From: JBALVO01 sp036961445
GTDB lineage: Bacteria > Pseudomonadota > Gammaproteobacteria > Pseudomonadales > Halieaceae
NCBI GenBank assembly: GCA_036961445.1
Contig: JBALVO010000093.1
Location: forward strand, 1-14,599
Length of the DNA: 14,599 nt
Reading direction: 5' to 3'
The notes under the pieces are model-generated. The model did no database searches. It had not been told where the DNA came from and worked only from the letters and a program-made list of their open reading frames with translations. Every line of letters begins with the position of its first letter. Position 1 is the stretch's first letter. The translations under genes and the position numbers were made by a program. Shown here in pieces: positions 6,694-14,442 of this stretch.

Positions 6694-9012
6694 TTAGAAG
6701 TTCACTTTCAAACGTACAGAGATTTCACGGGGAGCCTCAACAAAGGCAATGTAGCCACCAGCAACCAGTGGTTGGTCGTAGCCTGTCCCCAGTGTGGTTT
6801 CATCAGTCAGGTTTTTACCAATCACTGCGACTTCCCACACGTCATCTTTGCCGGCCAGAGCAAGGCGGGCATTGACTTTTGTGTAGGAGTCTTGAACCAG
6901 GTTTTCATCCAGGTCAGTGTCCAGGTACATGTCATCCATATAGTTGATATCCATACCTACTCTAACCTCCATGCCGTTAGCTAATGGCATGTTGTAATCA
7001 GCAAACAAGTTGCCAGACCACTCTGGAGAAAAGACGGTATCGGCGTCGCTCAGGTCACAAACTGTCTCGCCGGAGCCAACAGGACAAGGGCCATTTTCAA
7101 AGTTGTCATAGCTTGAGTCCAGGTAGGCGACGGCGCCACCTATGGTCAGGTTATCAGTCAAGGCGAAACGGCCATCAAACTCAACACCTTGAGAGATAGA
7201 CTCCGCTGCGTTGCCTACATCGAACGATATGCCATTCCATGCAGAAACTTGTAAGTCATCATACTCGGTGCGGAAGATAGCGATATTTAATTCACCGCGG
7301 CCATCGGCAATGGTAGACTTAAGACCCGCCTCATAGCCTAACGCCGTCTCATCTCCGAACTGTGCAGATTCAAGAGACGTATCGATGTTTGAGTTAAAGC
7401 CACCCGCCTTAAAGCCTTGTTCGACTAACGCGTAGGCCATGATGTCATCGTTAACATCCCATTGGATTTTCGCGGAAGGTGTGAAATGACTTTCAGTACG
7501 CTTTTCATCGTAAGTGGGGACAGGAACAACGAGCCCGAGAATAGCAGCGGTCACACTAGCATCCAAGCCGGCCGGCGTATCGTAATCCTGGAATTCACTG
7601 AATTGTCCCTGACGATTAAACTTTTTCTCTTCGTATGTGTAGCGTCCACCCAGAATCAAGCGAACCGTATCCGTCACGGATAGAGTTCCCTGGAAGAAAG
7701 CAGACCATGTATCTGTATCCTGCTCATAGTCGTTGTCGCGTGAAAAGTTGGCAGGATTGACAATGGGCGGAATTCGACCGGCAGCTTTAAGGGCCTCATA
7801 GGTGGCGTCAAAGAACGGCCCCAGGTCAGTCAATACATCAACATCATTCCGGGTGGTACCGTTGAGTTCATTTGACTGCCAAAACACGCCGGTAATGTAG
7901 TCAAATTTTTCACCGCCCGGAGAGGCAAGGCGAATCTCCTGGCTCCATTGGTTAAAGTCGCTGTCATCTATGGACGAAATAAAGGAAACTGGCGCGAAGT
8001 CGGCATCAAAGTTGTCATCGTAGTCGTAGTCAGAGTAGCCCGACACCAGGGTCAACGTGTGCTCGCCCAATGCGTAATCAATGTTAACTGCTGCATTTTT
8101 AACAGTGGTATCGCGCTTGTCTTTGGAAAGATTGCCATCTCTTGATAGTCGATCGTTAGGCTTTGATTCAAACTTGGGGTCATTAGCTAGACTGGCGGCA
8201 GTAACAAAATTGGCCAAACCGCCCATGGGATTGGAAGAAATCGTTTGTGCCGTTAAGCCTTCAGAGTCAAATTCACTCTGTTCAATTTTGCCGTCAATCT
8301 GCCAATCACTGCTTGGCTCCCAGCTAAATGCCAAACGGACAGTATCTTCCTGGGCTTCCGGTCCGTCTCTGTTAAGGCCTGTGTCTTCGACCCAGCCATC
8401 AGTGCTGCGATGTTTGTAGGCTAATCGCATGGCCAGCGTATCAGTGACGTCGCCAGAGATAATCGCGATGCCAGTTTGAGTGTCGTACTCTGGTTCGTAT
8501 TCGACTGATACGGTGCCGTTAAACTCATCACCAACATGAGGTTTGGCGGTGGTCAGGTTGATGGCACCGGCGATGGTGTTTTTACCAAACAATATACCTT
8601 GTGGGCCGCGCAGAACTTCTACACGCTCAAGATCGAAGAAAGGCGCACGGAACTGGCGGCCGCGTCCCATGTAAATACCGTCAATAAACATACCTACTGA
8701 TTGTTCAAAAGAGCGGGTGTTACCAGAACCTACACCTCGCATGAAGACGTTGGTGTTAGTAGTGCCTTCTGTGACCATAAGGTTGGGTACATAGGCGGAT
8801 AACTCATACAGGTCATTAATACCCGCTTCACTGATTTTTTCACCTGAAATGGCAATTATAGAAATCGGTACATCCATCAGGCTTTCTGTCCGCTTTTGTG
8901 CGGTAACTATCACCTCCTCGAGAGCAGGAGCCGCTGCTACCGGCAGGGCAGGTAGTGAGAGACTGGCTATTGAGGTGAAGAGAGCGAGTGGGCGCATTTT
9001 AAAGTGGTTCAT
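6694..9012 (-). CDS. TonB-dependent outer-membrane receptor
   Basis: Complete 772-residue TonB-dependent receptor. A signal peptide occupies residues 1-28 (hydrophobic stretch ending PVAAA). The TonB box EEVIVTA is at 32-38. The plug domain spans about 45-160 with the DVPISI, VFMRGVG, IDGIYMGR, VEVLRGPQG-LFGKN and AGAINL motifs. The beta-barrel follows and ends in alternating residues with a terminal Phe (RLKVNF). It imports a scarce or large substrate across the outer membrane using TonB-ExbBD energy. The QKRTE-DVPISI plug style is typical of receptors from catabolic clusters rather than classical siderophore systems. The start is chosen for AAGGATG 9 bases upstream; Met6 has no ribosome site. 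Being first in the leftward block, with the molybdoenzyme next, it is the likely uptake gate for that enzyme's substrate. The ligand is unknown. Confidence 0.96.
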   Translation of the reverse strand: MNHFKMRPLALFTSIASLSLPALPVAAAPALEEVIVTAQKRTESLMDVPISIIAISGEKISEAGINDLYELSAYVPNLMVTEGTTNTNVFMRGVGSGNTRSFEQSVGMFIDGIYMGRGRQFRAPFFDLERVEVLRGPQGILFGKNTIAGAINLTTAKPHVGDEFNGTVSVEYEPEYDTQTGIAIISGDVTDTLAMRLAYKHRSTDGWVEDTGLNRDGPEAQEDTVRLAFSWEPSSDWQIDGKIEQSEFDSEGLTAQTISSNPMGGLANFVTAASLANDPKFESKPNDRLSRDGNLSKDKRDTTVKNAAVNIDYALGEHTLTLVSGYSDYDYDDNFDADFAPVSFISSIDDSDFNQWSQEIRLASPGGEKFDYITGVFWQSNELNGTTRNDVDVLTDLGPFFDATYEALKAAGRIPPIVNPANFSRDNDYEQDTDTWSAFFQGTLSVTDTVRLILGGRYTYEEKKFNRQGQFSEFQDYDTPAGLDASVTAAILGLVVPVPTYDEKRTESHFTPSAKIQWDVNDDIMAYALVEQGFKAGGFNSNIDTSLESAQFGDETALGYEAGLKSTIADGRGELNIAIFRTEYDDLQVSAWNGISFDVGNAAESISQGVEFDGRFALTDNLTIGGAVAYLDSSYDNFENGPCPVGSGETVCDLSDADTVFSPEWSGNLFADYNMPLANGMEVRVGMDINYMDDMYLDTDLDENLVQDSYTKVNARLALAGKDDVWEVAVIGKNLTDETTLGTGYDQPLVAGGYIAFVEAPREISVRLKVNF

Positions 9013-9080
9013 GATCTATCATCCTTATTATGGCAGAGAGCATCGGTCTTGATACTTCGGGGTGAGGCCGATTGCTGATG

Positions 9081-9156
9081 AAATTACACAGAAACGCGCT
9101 ATCGGACATGACAAAATGTGTCTGTAACGTGATATTTGGCGACAGAGGTGTGAAAG
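9081..9156 (-). promoter_or_regulatory. Promoter/leader element upstream of the TonB receptor (copy B)
   Basis: This is the partner of 2425-2500, aligned without gaps at a constant offset of 6656 bases and about 70% identity. TGTCGCCA (9137-9144), TCACG, TTGTCA (9109-9114, five of six to the -35 consensus), GCGTTT and TGTAATTT (9081-9088) are conserved. It ends about 70 bases before the receptor ATG. Conservation stronger in blocks than between them suggests functional sites, but common descent alone could explain it. Confidence 0.55.
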
Positions 9157-9172
9157 CGGGTATCAATATAGT

Positions 9173-9215
9173 GAATCATCCCCACCCACGCTGCGAGCGC
9201 GACAGGGGATGGTTC
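9173..9215. promoter_or_regulatory. Inverted repeat with paired MalT-box-like arms
   Basis: The left arm GAATCATCCCC (9173-9183) and right arm GGGGATGGTTC (9205-9215) are complementary at 10 of 11 positions. They surround a 21-base centre that itself contains CGCT/AGCG (9189-9199). Each arm read outward begins GGGGATG, the same as the first seven bases of the Escherichia coli MalT box GGGGATGAGG; the minus-strand arm GGGGATGATT agrees at 8 of 10. The adjacent rightward gene encodes a MalT-like regulator, so an operator is plausible. A transcribed hairpin is the alternative. Confidence 0.45.
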
Positions 9216-9424
9216 ATTCATTGTGATACACCGGGTATTCATCCATGCCTATCCCTGTAAAATATGCGGTGGCCACTGACCGCCGCACCAGTTAAAAAAA
9301 TTCTTTATGCTGAGACGATTGCAATTTACTGCTTTCCCGGTTGGGGTGCTTCACCCATTGGTATGATTCAAAGAGGCGTGTAAATTTTTCGCAATGCGTG
9401 AGAAAATTGAGTGCTTACTTTTTT

Positions 9425-9453
9425 TTGGTTGTTATAAGCTATTGATATATATT
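9425..9453 (+). promoter_or_regulatory. Candidate sigma-70 promoter of the LuxR regulator
   Basis: TTGGTT (9425-9430), a 17-base spacer, then TATATT (9448-9453), inside the most AT-rich stretch of the intergenic region. The -10 box matches five of six consensus bases and the -35 box three. Other overlapping boxes are possible in this AT-rich DNA. Confidence 0.3.
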
Positions 9454-9521
9454 GTTTAATGATCGCTGGTACTTATCTGCATCCAGGTCAAAGGCAACTC
9501 ATACTTAAGGGTTAGACTGTG

Positions 9522-9620
9522 ATGAGAGCGCGAGTCCAGCGGCGTCTGGTCTGTTTGGTGCCAGGCGGCATAGCGACAGTGTTTCAGCTGTTTTGCGGGT
9601 TCAAGTTAACGGGGCGGTAG
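9522..9620 (+). CDS. Possible 32-residue leader peptide of the regulator gene
   Basis: An ATG at 9522, with AAGGG ten bases upstream, opens a 32-codon frame (begins MRARVQRRLVCLV) ending in TAG at 9618-9620. That is only 7 bases before the regulator ATG. Composition is arginine-rich at the start and hydrophobic in the middle. No family is recognised. Spacing suggests possible translational coupling, but chance is a serious alternative. Confidence 0.2.
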   Translation: MRARVQRRLVCLVPGGIATVFQLFCGFKLTGR

Positions 9621-9627
9621 CGAGTTT

Positions 9628-12381
9628 ATGACAGAGGAACGGCGTATCAATCTGCCACTGATTAACAGACGTTTGACGCCACCTCACCTGCCTGATGGCT
9701 TGCTCGAGAGGACCCGGCTACTGCAGTCACTCGGTGGCGGGGCATTGCAGGGCGGAGCCATTTATGTCGTGGTCGCCCCCGCCGGATACGGTAAAACCAC
9801 ACTCTTGAGCCAGTATCGCAACCAGTGTGAAGTGCAGTGTTGGTCTACGGCCTGGTTGGGCCTGGAGGACGAGGATAACGACGAGGCCTCCTTTTACACC
9901 TACCTTAGCGCGGCCTTCGAGCGACTGGCCGGCAAACCGGATACCGATTCTCCTGGCCAGTTACAAGAAGGCGGGGAGGGCAGCGGCCGGCATCTGGTCG
10001 CCGGATTGGTAGCGACGATCGCTGATCGTGAAGGCAAGCATGCGCTTTTTCTCGATGATTATCATTTGATCCAGGAACCGCGGATTCACGACACGTTGCA
10101 CTACCTACTCAAGCACCTGCCGGAGAATTTGGCACTTTTTATCGGCAGCCGAACCCCGCTCCCTATTCCCATCGCCAAACTGCGTGCCAGTAACCGCTTG
10201 GTAGAACTGGGGTTGGCTGATCTTCGCTTTGACCGGGCTGAAGCTGAGCAACTGCTGGCCGCGACCAACCAGCTGGAATTGCAAGCAGAAGACCTGGACA
10301 AGCTCTATCAACACTCGGATGGTTGGGCAGCAGTGTTGCAGTTGGCCGCACTCTCCCTCAAAGGGGTGAAAGATACGCGCGCAGTTGTGGAAAACATTTC
10401 CGGCAGCCATGGCTCCATCGCCGATTTTCTTTCCGAGGAGATAATGGCGCTGATGTCACAGGAAATGGCGGAGTTTCTTACCCGTACAGCCATTGTCGAA
10501 CGGCTTTCGGCTCCCCTGTGCGAGGCTATCATCGGTGAAGGCCGGTCAGGCCAGGACTTGCTAAATCACATCGAGCTGCGTCCGCTGTTGCAGGAGTTGG
10601 ATGACCAGGCTAACTGGTTCCGACTGCACCCCCTGTTTCACAATTTTCTCGTCAAAAAACTTGAAATCAGTTTCCCCAGGGAGAAGCCTGAATTGCACAG
10701 GCGCGCGAGTCGCTGGTTTGAGGAAAAGGGGCTGGTGGCGGAGGCGATTCAGCATGCGATCAGTGCCGGTGAAGAGGAGCGGGCACAGGAGTTGCTGGAA
10801 GAACACGGTATACGGCTCCTGGCCCAGGGTTACCTGCCGCTATTTTTTGGACTGGTACGGCGACTTCCCGACGGCTTACTTCATAGCAGTCATGAGATAT
10901 TAGTGCAGATGGCGTGGCTGGAGGTGCTAAATAACCGCATCCCCCAGGCCAGGCGAATACTTGATGAGGTCTCTCAGGGCATTGCCATGCGTCAGGATGA
11001 CGAGGGGTCGCTCCCGGTTGAGCTGAAAGCCATTGAAGGGGCTACGTACTTCTTTGCCGAAGACCTTCCTGCCGTTGAGACTGTGGTTGCTAAATGGTTG
11101 CCGCAAGCGCCGCCTGAGCCACTCCATATAATGGCGACGTTCAGAATGATGCAGGTCTGGATCGACTTCAATCAGCAACGTTACGATGAGGCACTGCAGC
11201 AGTGCCGCTGGATACTCAACCTGCCGGAAGTTGCGGATATAGCCTATACGCAGGCCAATGCCGCTTTGTTCCAGGCGCTGGTGGCCTTTGCCCGAGCTCA
11301 ACTGGAAATTGGCGCCGTGACCCTGGCAGCGGAAATCGAGCGTTTGCGTGAGCGGGTAGGAAGTGGCTCTCAGTTGATTGCCTTGATGGAGTCTGTACTC
11401 GCAGCACTCCATTATCAGCTGGGGGATGGGGAGAAGGCGCAGCGCTTGTTTGAGCAGGGGCTGGAGGTCCAGCGCGCTCTGGCTTGTGCCGACATAATGA
11501 TCGTGGTGCTGCGCAACCGGGTTCGCCAGCTTCACGCGACGGGAGAGTACAATCGCGCCTTAGCCTTACTCGATGATGCACAGCAGATGGCGGACTCTCG
11601 AAGCTGGGCAAGACTGAATGCCTGTATTTTGCATGAGAAGGTACGGTTGCTGATTGCACTTGGCGAGCAGCAGCAGGCGGTTGTACTTTTCAATACCTGG
11701 CACCAGGCACATGAATCTCTGTTGACGGACGAAACCTGGGGTGTGCAGGTCGAGGAATGGTTTTCCATGGCCGCTGCCCGGGTATCCATTGCACAGGGCA
11801 GCGCAGCCGATGTTATTGATGGATTGAACGAGCGATGGGAAAGTCTGTCCGGCCAGGGCAGAATACTGCGGTCCCTGGAGCTCGCGGTGCTTTTGGCAAG
11901 AGCACATGCCGAGAGTGGCAATGCCGATGCGGCCAAAGAGGTGCTGGAGAATGCGCTGGCGCTGGACCAGAACAACTGTGTGATCCAGCTATACCGCGAT
12001 GAGGGAGCGGGAGTACTGCATCTATTGGCGCAGCTGCAGGTAAAGTTGGAAGCTACCGACGGCGATAATGCCCATCTGCTGTTGCGCCAGCAGCTGCAGA
12101 AAATTCTCGCCGGTGAGCAGCAGTCCGAATTCGGTACTCGTGCGGCCCCTGCAGCGGTGCTCGATGTCCGGTACAACGAGATGGTCGAGCAGTTGACCAA
12201 GCGCGAGCTGGCTACATTGGAACTGCTGGTTGAAGGCCTTTCCAACAAGGAGATTGCCGATCATCAGTATGTGTCGATTAATACGGTCAAAACCCATCTG
12301 CAGTCTGCTTACTCCAAACTGGGAGTGTCCAGGCGCACTCAGGCGGTCAGGCGGATGAAGGAAATGGGGTTTTTCTCCTAG
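9628..12381 (+). CDS. LuxR family ATP-dependent (MalT/LAL-type) transcriptional regulator
   Basis: Complete 917-residue large ATP-binding LuxR regulator, close in size to MalT (about 900). The N-terminus has the typical lead-in RLTPPHLPDGLLERTRLL. The STAND NTPase domain follows with Walker A APAGYGKTT (50-58) and Walker B FLDDYH (141-146). A long helical, TPR-like sensor region fills about 350-830. A C-terminal LuxR helix-turn-helix lies at about 856-910 (LTKRELATLELL, NKEIA, SINTVKTHL, YSKLGV). Such proteins bind ATP and an inducer, oligomerise and activate sigma-70 promoters of catabolic genes. It stands divergent from the receptor block and upstream of SDR and EthD genes, so it is the likely local activator. 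The ribosome site is weak (GGGGCGG), which hints at low or coupled translation. The inducer is unknown. Confidence 0.95.
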   Translation: MTEERRINLPLINRRLTPPHLPDGLLERTRLLQSLGGGALQGGAIYVVVAPAGYGKTTLLSQYRNQCEVQCWSTAWLGLEDEDNDEASFYTYLSAAFERLAGKPDTDSPGQLQEGGEGSGRHLVAGLVATIADREGKHALFLDDYHLIQEPRIHDTLHYLLKHLPENLALFIGSRTPLPIPIAKLRASNRLVELGLADLRFDRAEAEQLLAATNQLELQAEDLDKLYQHSDGWAAVLQLAALSLKGVKDTRAVVENISGSHGSIADFLSEEIMALMSQEMAEFLTRTAIVERLSAPLCEAIIGEGRSGQDLLNHIELRPLLQELDDQANWFRLHPLFHNFLVKKLEISFPREKPELHRRASRWFEEKGLVAEAIQHAISAGEEERAQELLEEHGIRLLAQGYLPLFFGLVRRLPDGLLHSSHEILVQMAWLEVLNNRIPQARRILDEVSQGIAMRQDDEGSLPVELKAIEGATYFFAEDLPAVETVVAKWLPQAPPEPLHIMATFRMMQVWIDFNQQRYDEALQQCRWILNLPEVADIAYTQANAALFQALVAFARAQLEIGAVTLAAEIERLRERVGSGSQLIALMESVLAALHYQLGDGEKAQRLFEQGLEVQRALACADIMIVVLRNRVRQLHATGEYNRALALLDDAQQMADSRSWARLNACILHEKVRLLIALGEQQQAVVLFNTWHQAHESLLTDETWGVQVEEWFSMAAARVSIAQGSAADVIDGLNERWESLSGQGRILRSLELAVLLARAHAESGNADAAKEVLENALALDQNNCVIQLYRDEGAGVLHLLAQLQVKLEATDGDNAHLLLRQQLQKILAGEQQSEFGTRAAPAAVLDVRYNEMVEQLTKRELATLELLVEGLSNKEIADHQYVSINTVKTHLQSAYSKLGVSRRTQAVRRMKEMGFFS

Positions 12382-12411
12382 CTGCCTGATCGGCGCCTGG
12401 CTGGTGCTTCC

Positions 12412-12439
12412 TCACCCTTTCGGGTGATACATCTTTTTA
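12412..12439 (+). terminator. Probable intrinsic terminator of the regulator gene
   Basis: TCACCC-TTTC-GGGTGA (12412-12427) is a perfect 6-base stem with a 4-base loop. After a 7-base gap it is followed by the T-run CTTTTTAT. It lies 30 bases after the regulator stop. A second GGGTGA at 12447-12452 could compete for the same left arm. Confidence 0.55.
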
Positions 12440-12499
12440 TCCGTTCGGGTGAATTAAGCACAATTCCACTGCGTTAACCTTCTCCTCAACAAATTCTGT

Positions 12500-12528
12500 T
12501 TGAACGGAGCACGCCCTGTGCAAATACT
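12500..12528 (+). promoter_or_regulatory. Candidate promoter of the SDR-EthD pair
   Basis: TTGAAC (12500-12505), a 17-base spacer, then AATACT (12523-12528), four of six matches in each box. The spacer holds a GCAC-N5-GTGC inverted repeat (12509-12521) that could be an operator. The likely start site is about 20 bases before the SDR start codon. Confidence 0.3.
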
Positions 12529-12556
12529 CTGAGTCAATACAATTGAGGATATACCT

Positions 12557-13318
12557 ATGAAAGATTTTGAAGATAAAGTGGTTATCGTAACGGGAGCGGC
12601 TTCAGGTATTGGGCGTGCTGCCGCGGTGGGATTTGCCAGGCAAGGGGCAGCTGTTGTAGTTGCTGATATTAACGAATCAGGCGCAAAGGAGACCGTATCG
12701 ATGATCGGCGATCGTGCGCTGGCAGTGTCAGTGGATGTTTCTGACGCACAGTCCTGTCAGGCCATGGTTGATCTGGCGATAGAGAAGTTTGGGCGTCTGG
12801 ATGTGATTTTTAACAATGCTGGTATTGGTGGCACCCGGGCAGTGACGGGTGATCTGAGCACTGAGGATTGGTTGCGGGTCATTAATATTAATCTTAATGG
12901 TGTGTTTTATTGTACGCGCGCTGCACTGCCTCATTTGCAAAAGGCGGGTGGCGGCGTGATTGTAAATACAGCGTCCGTCGATGGGCTGGTAGGCATGGGG
13001 GATTTTTCGCATTATTCGGCAGCCAAACACGGCGTTATCGGACTGACCAAGGCCTGCGCACTGGAGTATGGTCATAAAAATATCCGCTGTGTGACAATAT
13101 GTCCCGGCTTCATCAAGACCCCGATGACGATGAGCCAGGATGTTTTTACCGAGGAAGAGCTGGAGGGGTTGACGGCAGGTGTGCCATTGGGGCGCGCTGC
13201 CGGGCCTGAGGAAGTTGCCGAGTTGGTTCTGTGGTTGGCCTCTGACAAGGCAAGCTATGTGACGGGGAGTGCGCACCAGGTCGACGGCGGGGTTCTGGCC
13301 GGATTCAAGTTGGCCTAG
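12557..13318 (+). CDS. SDR family oxidoreductase (NAD-type dehydrogenase)
   Basis: Complete 253-residue classical short-chain dehydrogenase. Visible are the cofactor motif TGAASGIG (12-19), Asp37 after the second beta strand (VADINE), which favours NAD(H), NNAG (86-89), N113 in NINLNG, Ser140, Tyr153 and Lys157 (YSAAK), PG (183-184), and the C-terminal SYVTGSAHQVDGG (233-245). The overall pattern resembles 3-alpha/3-beta- or 2,5-dichloro-2,5-cyclohexadiene-diol type dehydrogenases, a broad group of hydroxyl-oxidising enzymes. The exact substrate cannot be assigned. The start is supported by TTGAGGAT 8 bases upstream. It follows the regulator after a probable terminator and has its own candidate promoter. 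The EthD gene follows 97 bases later in the same direction, so the two may form an operon. It is clearly distinct from the SDR at 1-780. Confidence 0.95.
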   Translation: MKDFEDKVVIVTGAASGIGRAAAVGFARQGAAVVVADINESGAKETVSMIGDRALAVSVDVSDAQSCQAMVDLAIEKFGRLDVIFNNAGIGGTRAVTGDLSTEDWLRVININLNGVFYCTRAALPHLQKAGGGVIVNTASVDGLVGMGDFSHYSAAKHGVIGLTKACALEYGHKNIRCVTICPGFIKTPMTMSQDVFTEEELEGLTAGVPLGRAAGPEEVAELVLWLASDKASYVTGSAHQVDGGVLAGFKLA

Positions 13319-13415
13319 CAGTAAAATAGCTGTTTGTACTCCATATAGGCTGCGCCGGTAAAGGCAATATCGAGCATAAAAGTATCCCAATATTAATTAA
13401 CATGAGGAATTCACT

Positions 13416-14243
13416 ATGATCAAACTTAACTACTTTGTCCGCAAGCGTGCCGACGTAACTGCCGAAGACTTTCGCGTCTTCTGGATGGGAAATCATGCCG
13501 AAGAGGTGTTGAAGTTGGTCGATAAGCTGGGTATCCGTAAGTATACCAAATGCGAAACACAGCATGAAGATGATGTGAACAAATTGCTGCAGCAAATGTA
13601 TGGATCGGCAACTGACGCCTATGACTTTGCCGAAGAAATGTTGATCAACGACCTGGAGGATTTTAAAGAAGGTTTGAATGATGCCGACGTACAAAAGCAG
13701 CTGCTGCAGCTACATGAAGACAGTCGCGCTTACGTGGATGTCTCTCGATCCGATATTTGGTTTTCGGTTGATATTCCCCAGGTATTTACTGGTGAAGACT
13801 GTACGGCGACTCCAGATAATACCTACCTAAAAGGAATCTATGTAGGGAGCTATCTTCCTCAGCTAAGTCTGGCCGAAGCGCAACTACACTGGAATGCATG
13901 CCATGGCGGCATGGCCAGGCAATTTATAAAGATGTTGCCGTACAAACAATATAGTCAAGGGCATCGAATAGAGTCGAAGATTACCGATCAACTGAAGACC
14001 ATTTTGGGCGCAGGCTTCGAAAATAGAGAAAGAGCCCTGGGCCAGGCTGAAGCGTGGATCGACCGTCGTATTGTGCCATCGCTACAAGGGCCGGAGGTGG
14101 ACAGAATGATGAGGATGTTGGTTACTGATATTTCGCTTTTTGTAGAACCAGAAAACTCTCATATGTTTGCAACAAAAGAGCACGTCATCCTTGATCGTCC
14201 TGTTATCACTGAGCCGATACCTACCTTGTTCAGTGCGGACTGA
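13416..14243 (+). CDS. EthD domain-containing protein with two domain copies
   Basis: Complete 275-residue soluble protein. The N-terminal half (about 1-115) begins IKLNYFVRKRADVTAEDFRV and carries FWMGNHA (22-28). The second half (about 138-262) repeats the layout with GIYVGSYLPQLSLAEAQLHW and ACHGG (161-165). EthD domains belong to the dimeric alpha/beta-barrel fold. Single-domain members are about 100 residues, so this appears to be an internal duplication forming a dimer in one chain. The best-known member is required for ethyl tert-butyl ether degradation in Rhodococcus; its biochemical role is unclear, and related barrels include decarboxylases and cyclases. The start is supported by ATGAGGAATTC before ATG. 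It lies downstream of an SDR and probably serves the same catabolic pathway. Confident in fold family, not in reaction. Confidence 0.82.
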   Translation: MIKLNYFVRKRADVTAEDFRVFWMGNHAEEVLKLVDKLGIRKYTKCETQHEDDVNKLLQQMYGSATDAYDFAEEMLINDLEDFKEGLNDADVQKQLLQLHEDSRAYVDVSRSDIWFSVDIPQVFTGEDCTATPDNTYLKGIYVGSYLPQLSLAEAQLHWNACHGGMARQFIKMLPYKQYSQGHRIESKITDQLKTILGAGFENRERALGQAEAWIDRRIVPSLQGPEVDRMMRMLVTDISLFVEPENSHMFATKEHVILDRPVITEPIPTLFSAD

Positions 14244-14244
14244 T

Positions 14245-14280
14245 TTCCCAGCGGAGTATCCACAGGTAAAAACCTGGGAA
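14245..14280 (+). terminator. Weak hairpin after the EthD gene
   Basis: The outer arms TTCCCAG (14245-14251) and CTGGGAA (14274-14280) overlap an inner CAGGT-AAAA-ACCTG stem (14263-14276). Only one can form fully. No T-run follows, so termination activity is uncertain. Confidence 0.25.
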
Positions 14281-14301
14281 TGATCGAATTCGAGGATGCG
14301 T

Positions 14302-14442
14302 AGCCGCATACAGTTCATACCCCGTGTCAGCAATTAGCACTGCCACCCCGATAAACGGAATTGATTCAGCAGGAATAGCAGCAATACTTTTCGCCGCCAC
14401 TCGCTTGGTTCTACTGACGAGCCGGGTGCCGAATCTTCTGGT
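14302..14442 (-). pseudogene. Fragment of a small hypothetical membrane-associated protein gene
   Basis: Read leftward, this encodes a protein-like segment with a basic stretch (TRLVSRTKRVAAK), then AAIPAESIPFIGVAVLIAD and TGYELYAA. The pattern of basic lead-in, AIPAESIPFIG helix and YELYAA resembles conserved hypothetical bacterial proteins with one or two membrane helices; this likeness is from memory. The N-terminal part is missing exactly where the IS6-type element appears to begin (about 14443), and after YELYAA the reading becomes unlike the family. It therefore looks broken at both ends. The open frame itself continues to a stop at 14230 and into the IS at the other side, but those extensions are probably not original. 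Confidence 0.45.

Larger units (their letters stand above)
9013..9627. other. 615-base divergent regulatory region, receptor / LuxR regulator
   Basis: No convincing gene is seen here. From left to right it holds the receptor 5' leader and ribosome site (9013-9080), the duplicated promoter element (9081-9156), and a large inverted repeat with GGGGATG arms (9173-9215). A GC-rich hairpin, GCGGT/ACCGC (9266-9283) around a GTGGCCAC palindrome, follows; on the minus strand it is followed by ATATTTTA. Next come an AT-rich stretch with a candidate rightward promoter (9406-9465) and a roughly 165-base leader of the regulator with a short open frame. Confidence 0.7.

Noticed and set aside
9057..9067. 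CGGGGTGAGG near the receptor leader as a third MalT-like box
   Set aside because: It lacks one base of the GGGGAKGAGG pattern and has no partner arm at sensible spacing.
9072..9260. 62-codon plus-strand frame in the receptor-regulator spacer
   Set aside because: It runs through the shared promoter element and the inverted repeat, has no ribosome site, and its composition is not protein-like.
10927..11535. 202-codon antisense open frame in the regulator
   Set aside because: Same reason: no family-like motifs, and the opposite strand has an unbroken TPR-like coding region.
11532..12248. Long antisense open frame (238 codons) opposite the LuxR regulator
   Set aside because: It lies wholly within a well-supported regulator gene, is rich in Ser, Cys and Arg as expected of a shadow frame, and matches no recognisable family.
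13315..13377. 20-codon minus-strand frame after the SDR stop, with GGGATA upstream
   Set aside because: Too short, overlaps the SDR stop codon, and has no family resemblance or partner.
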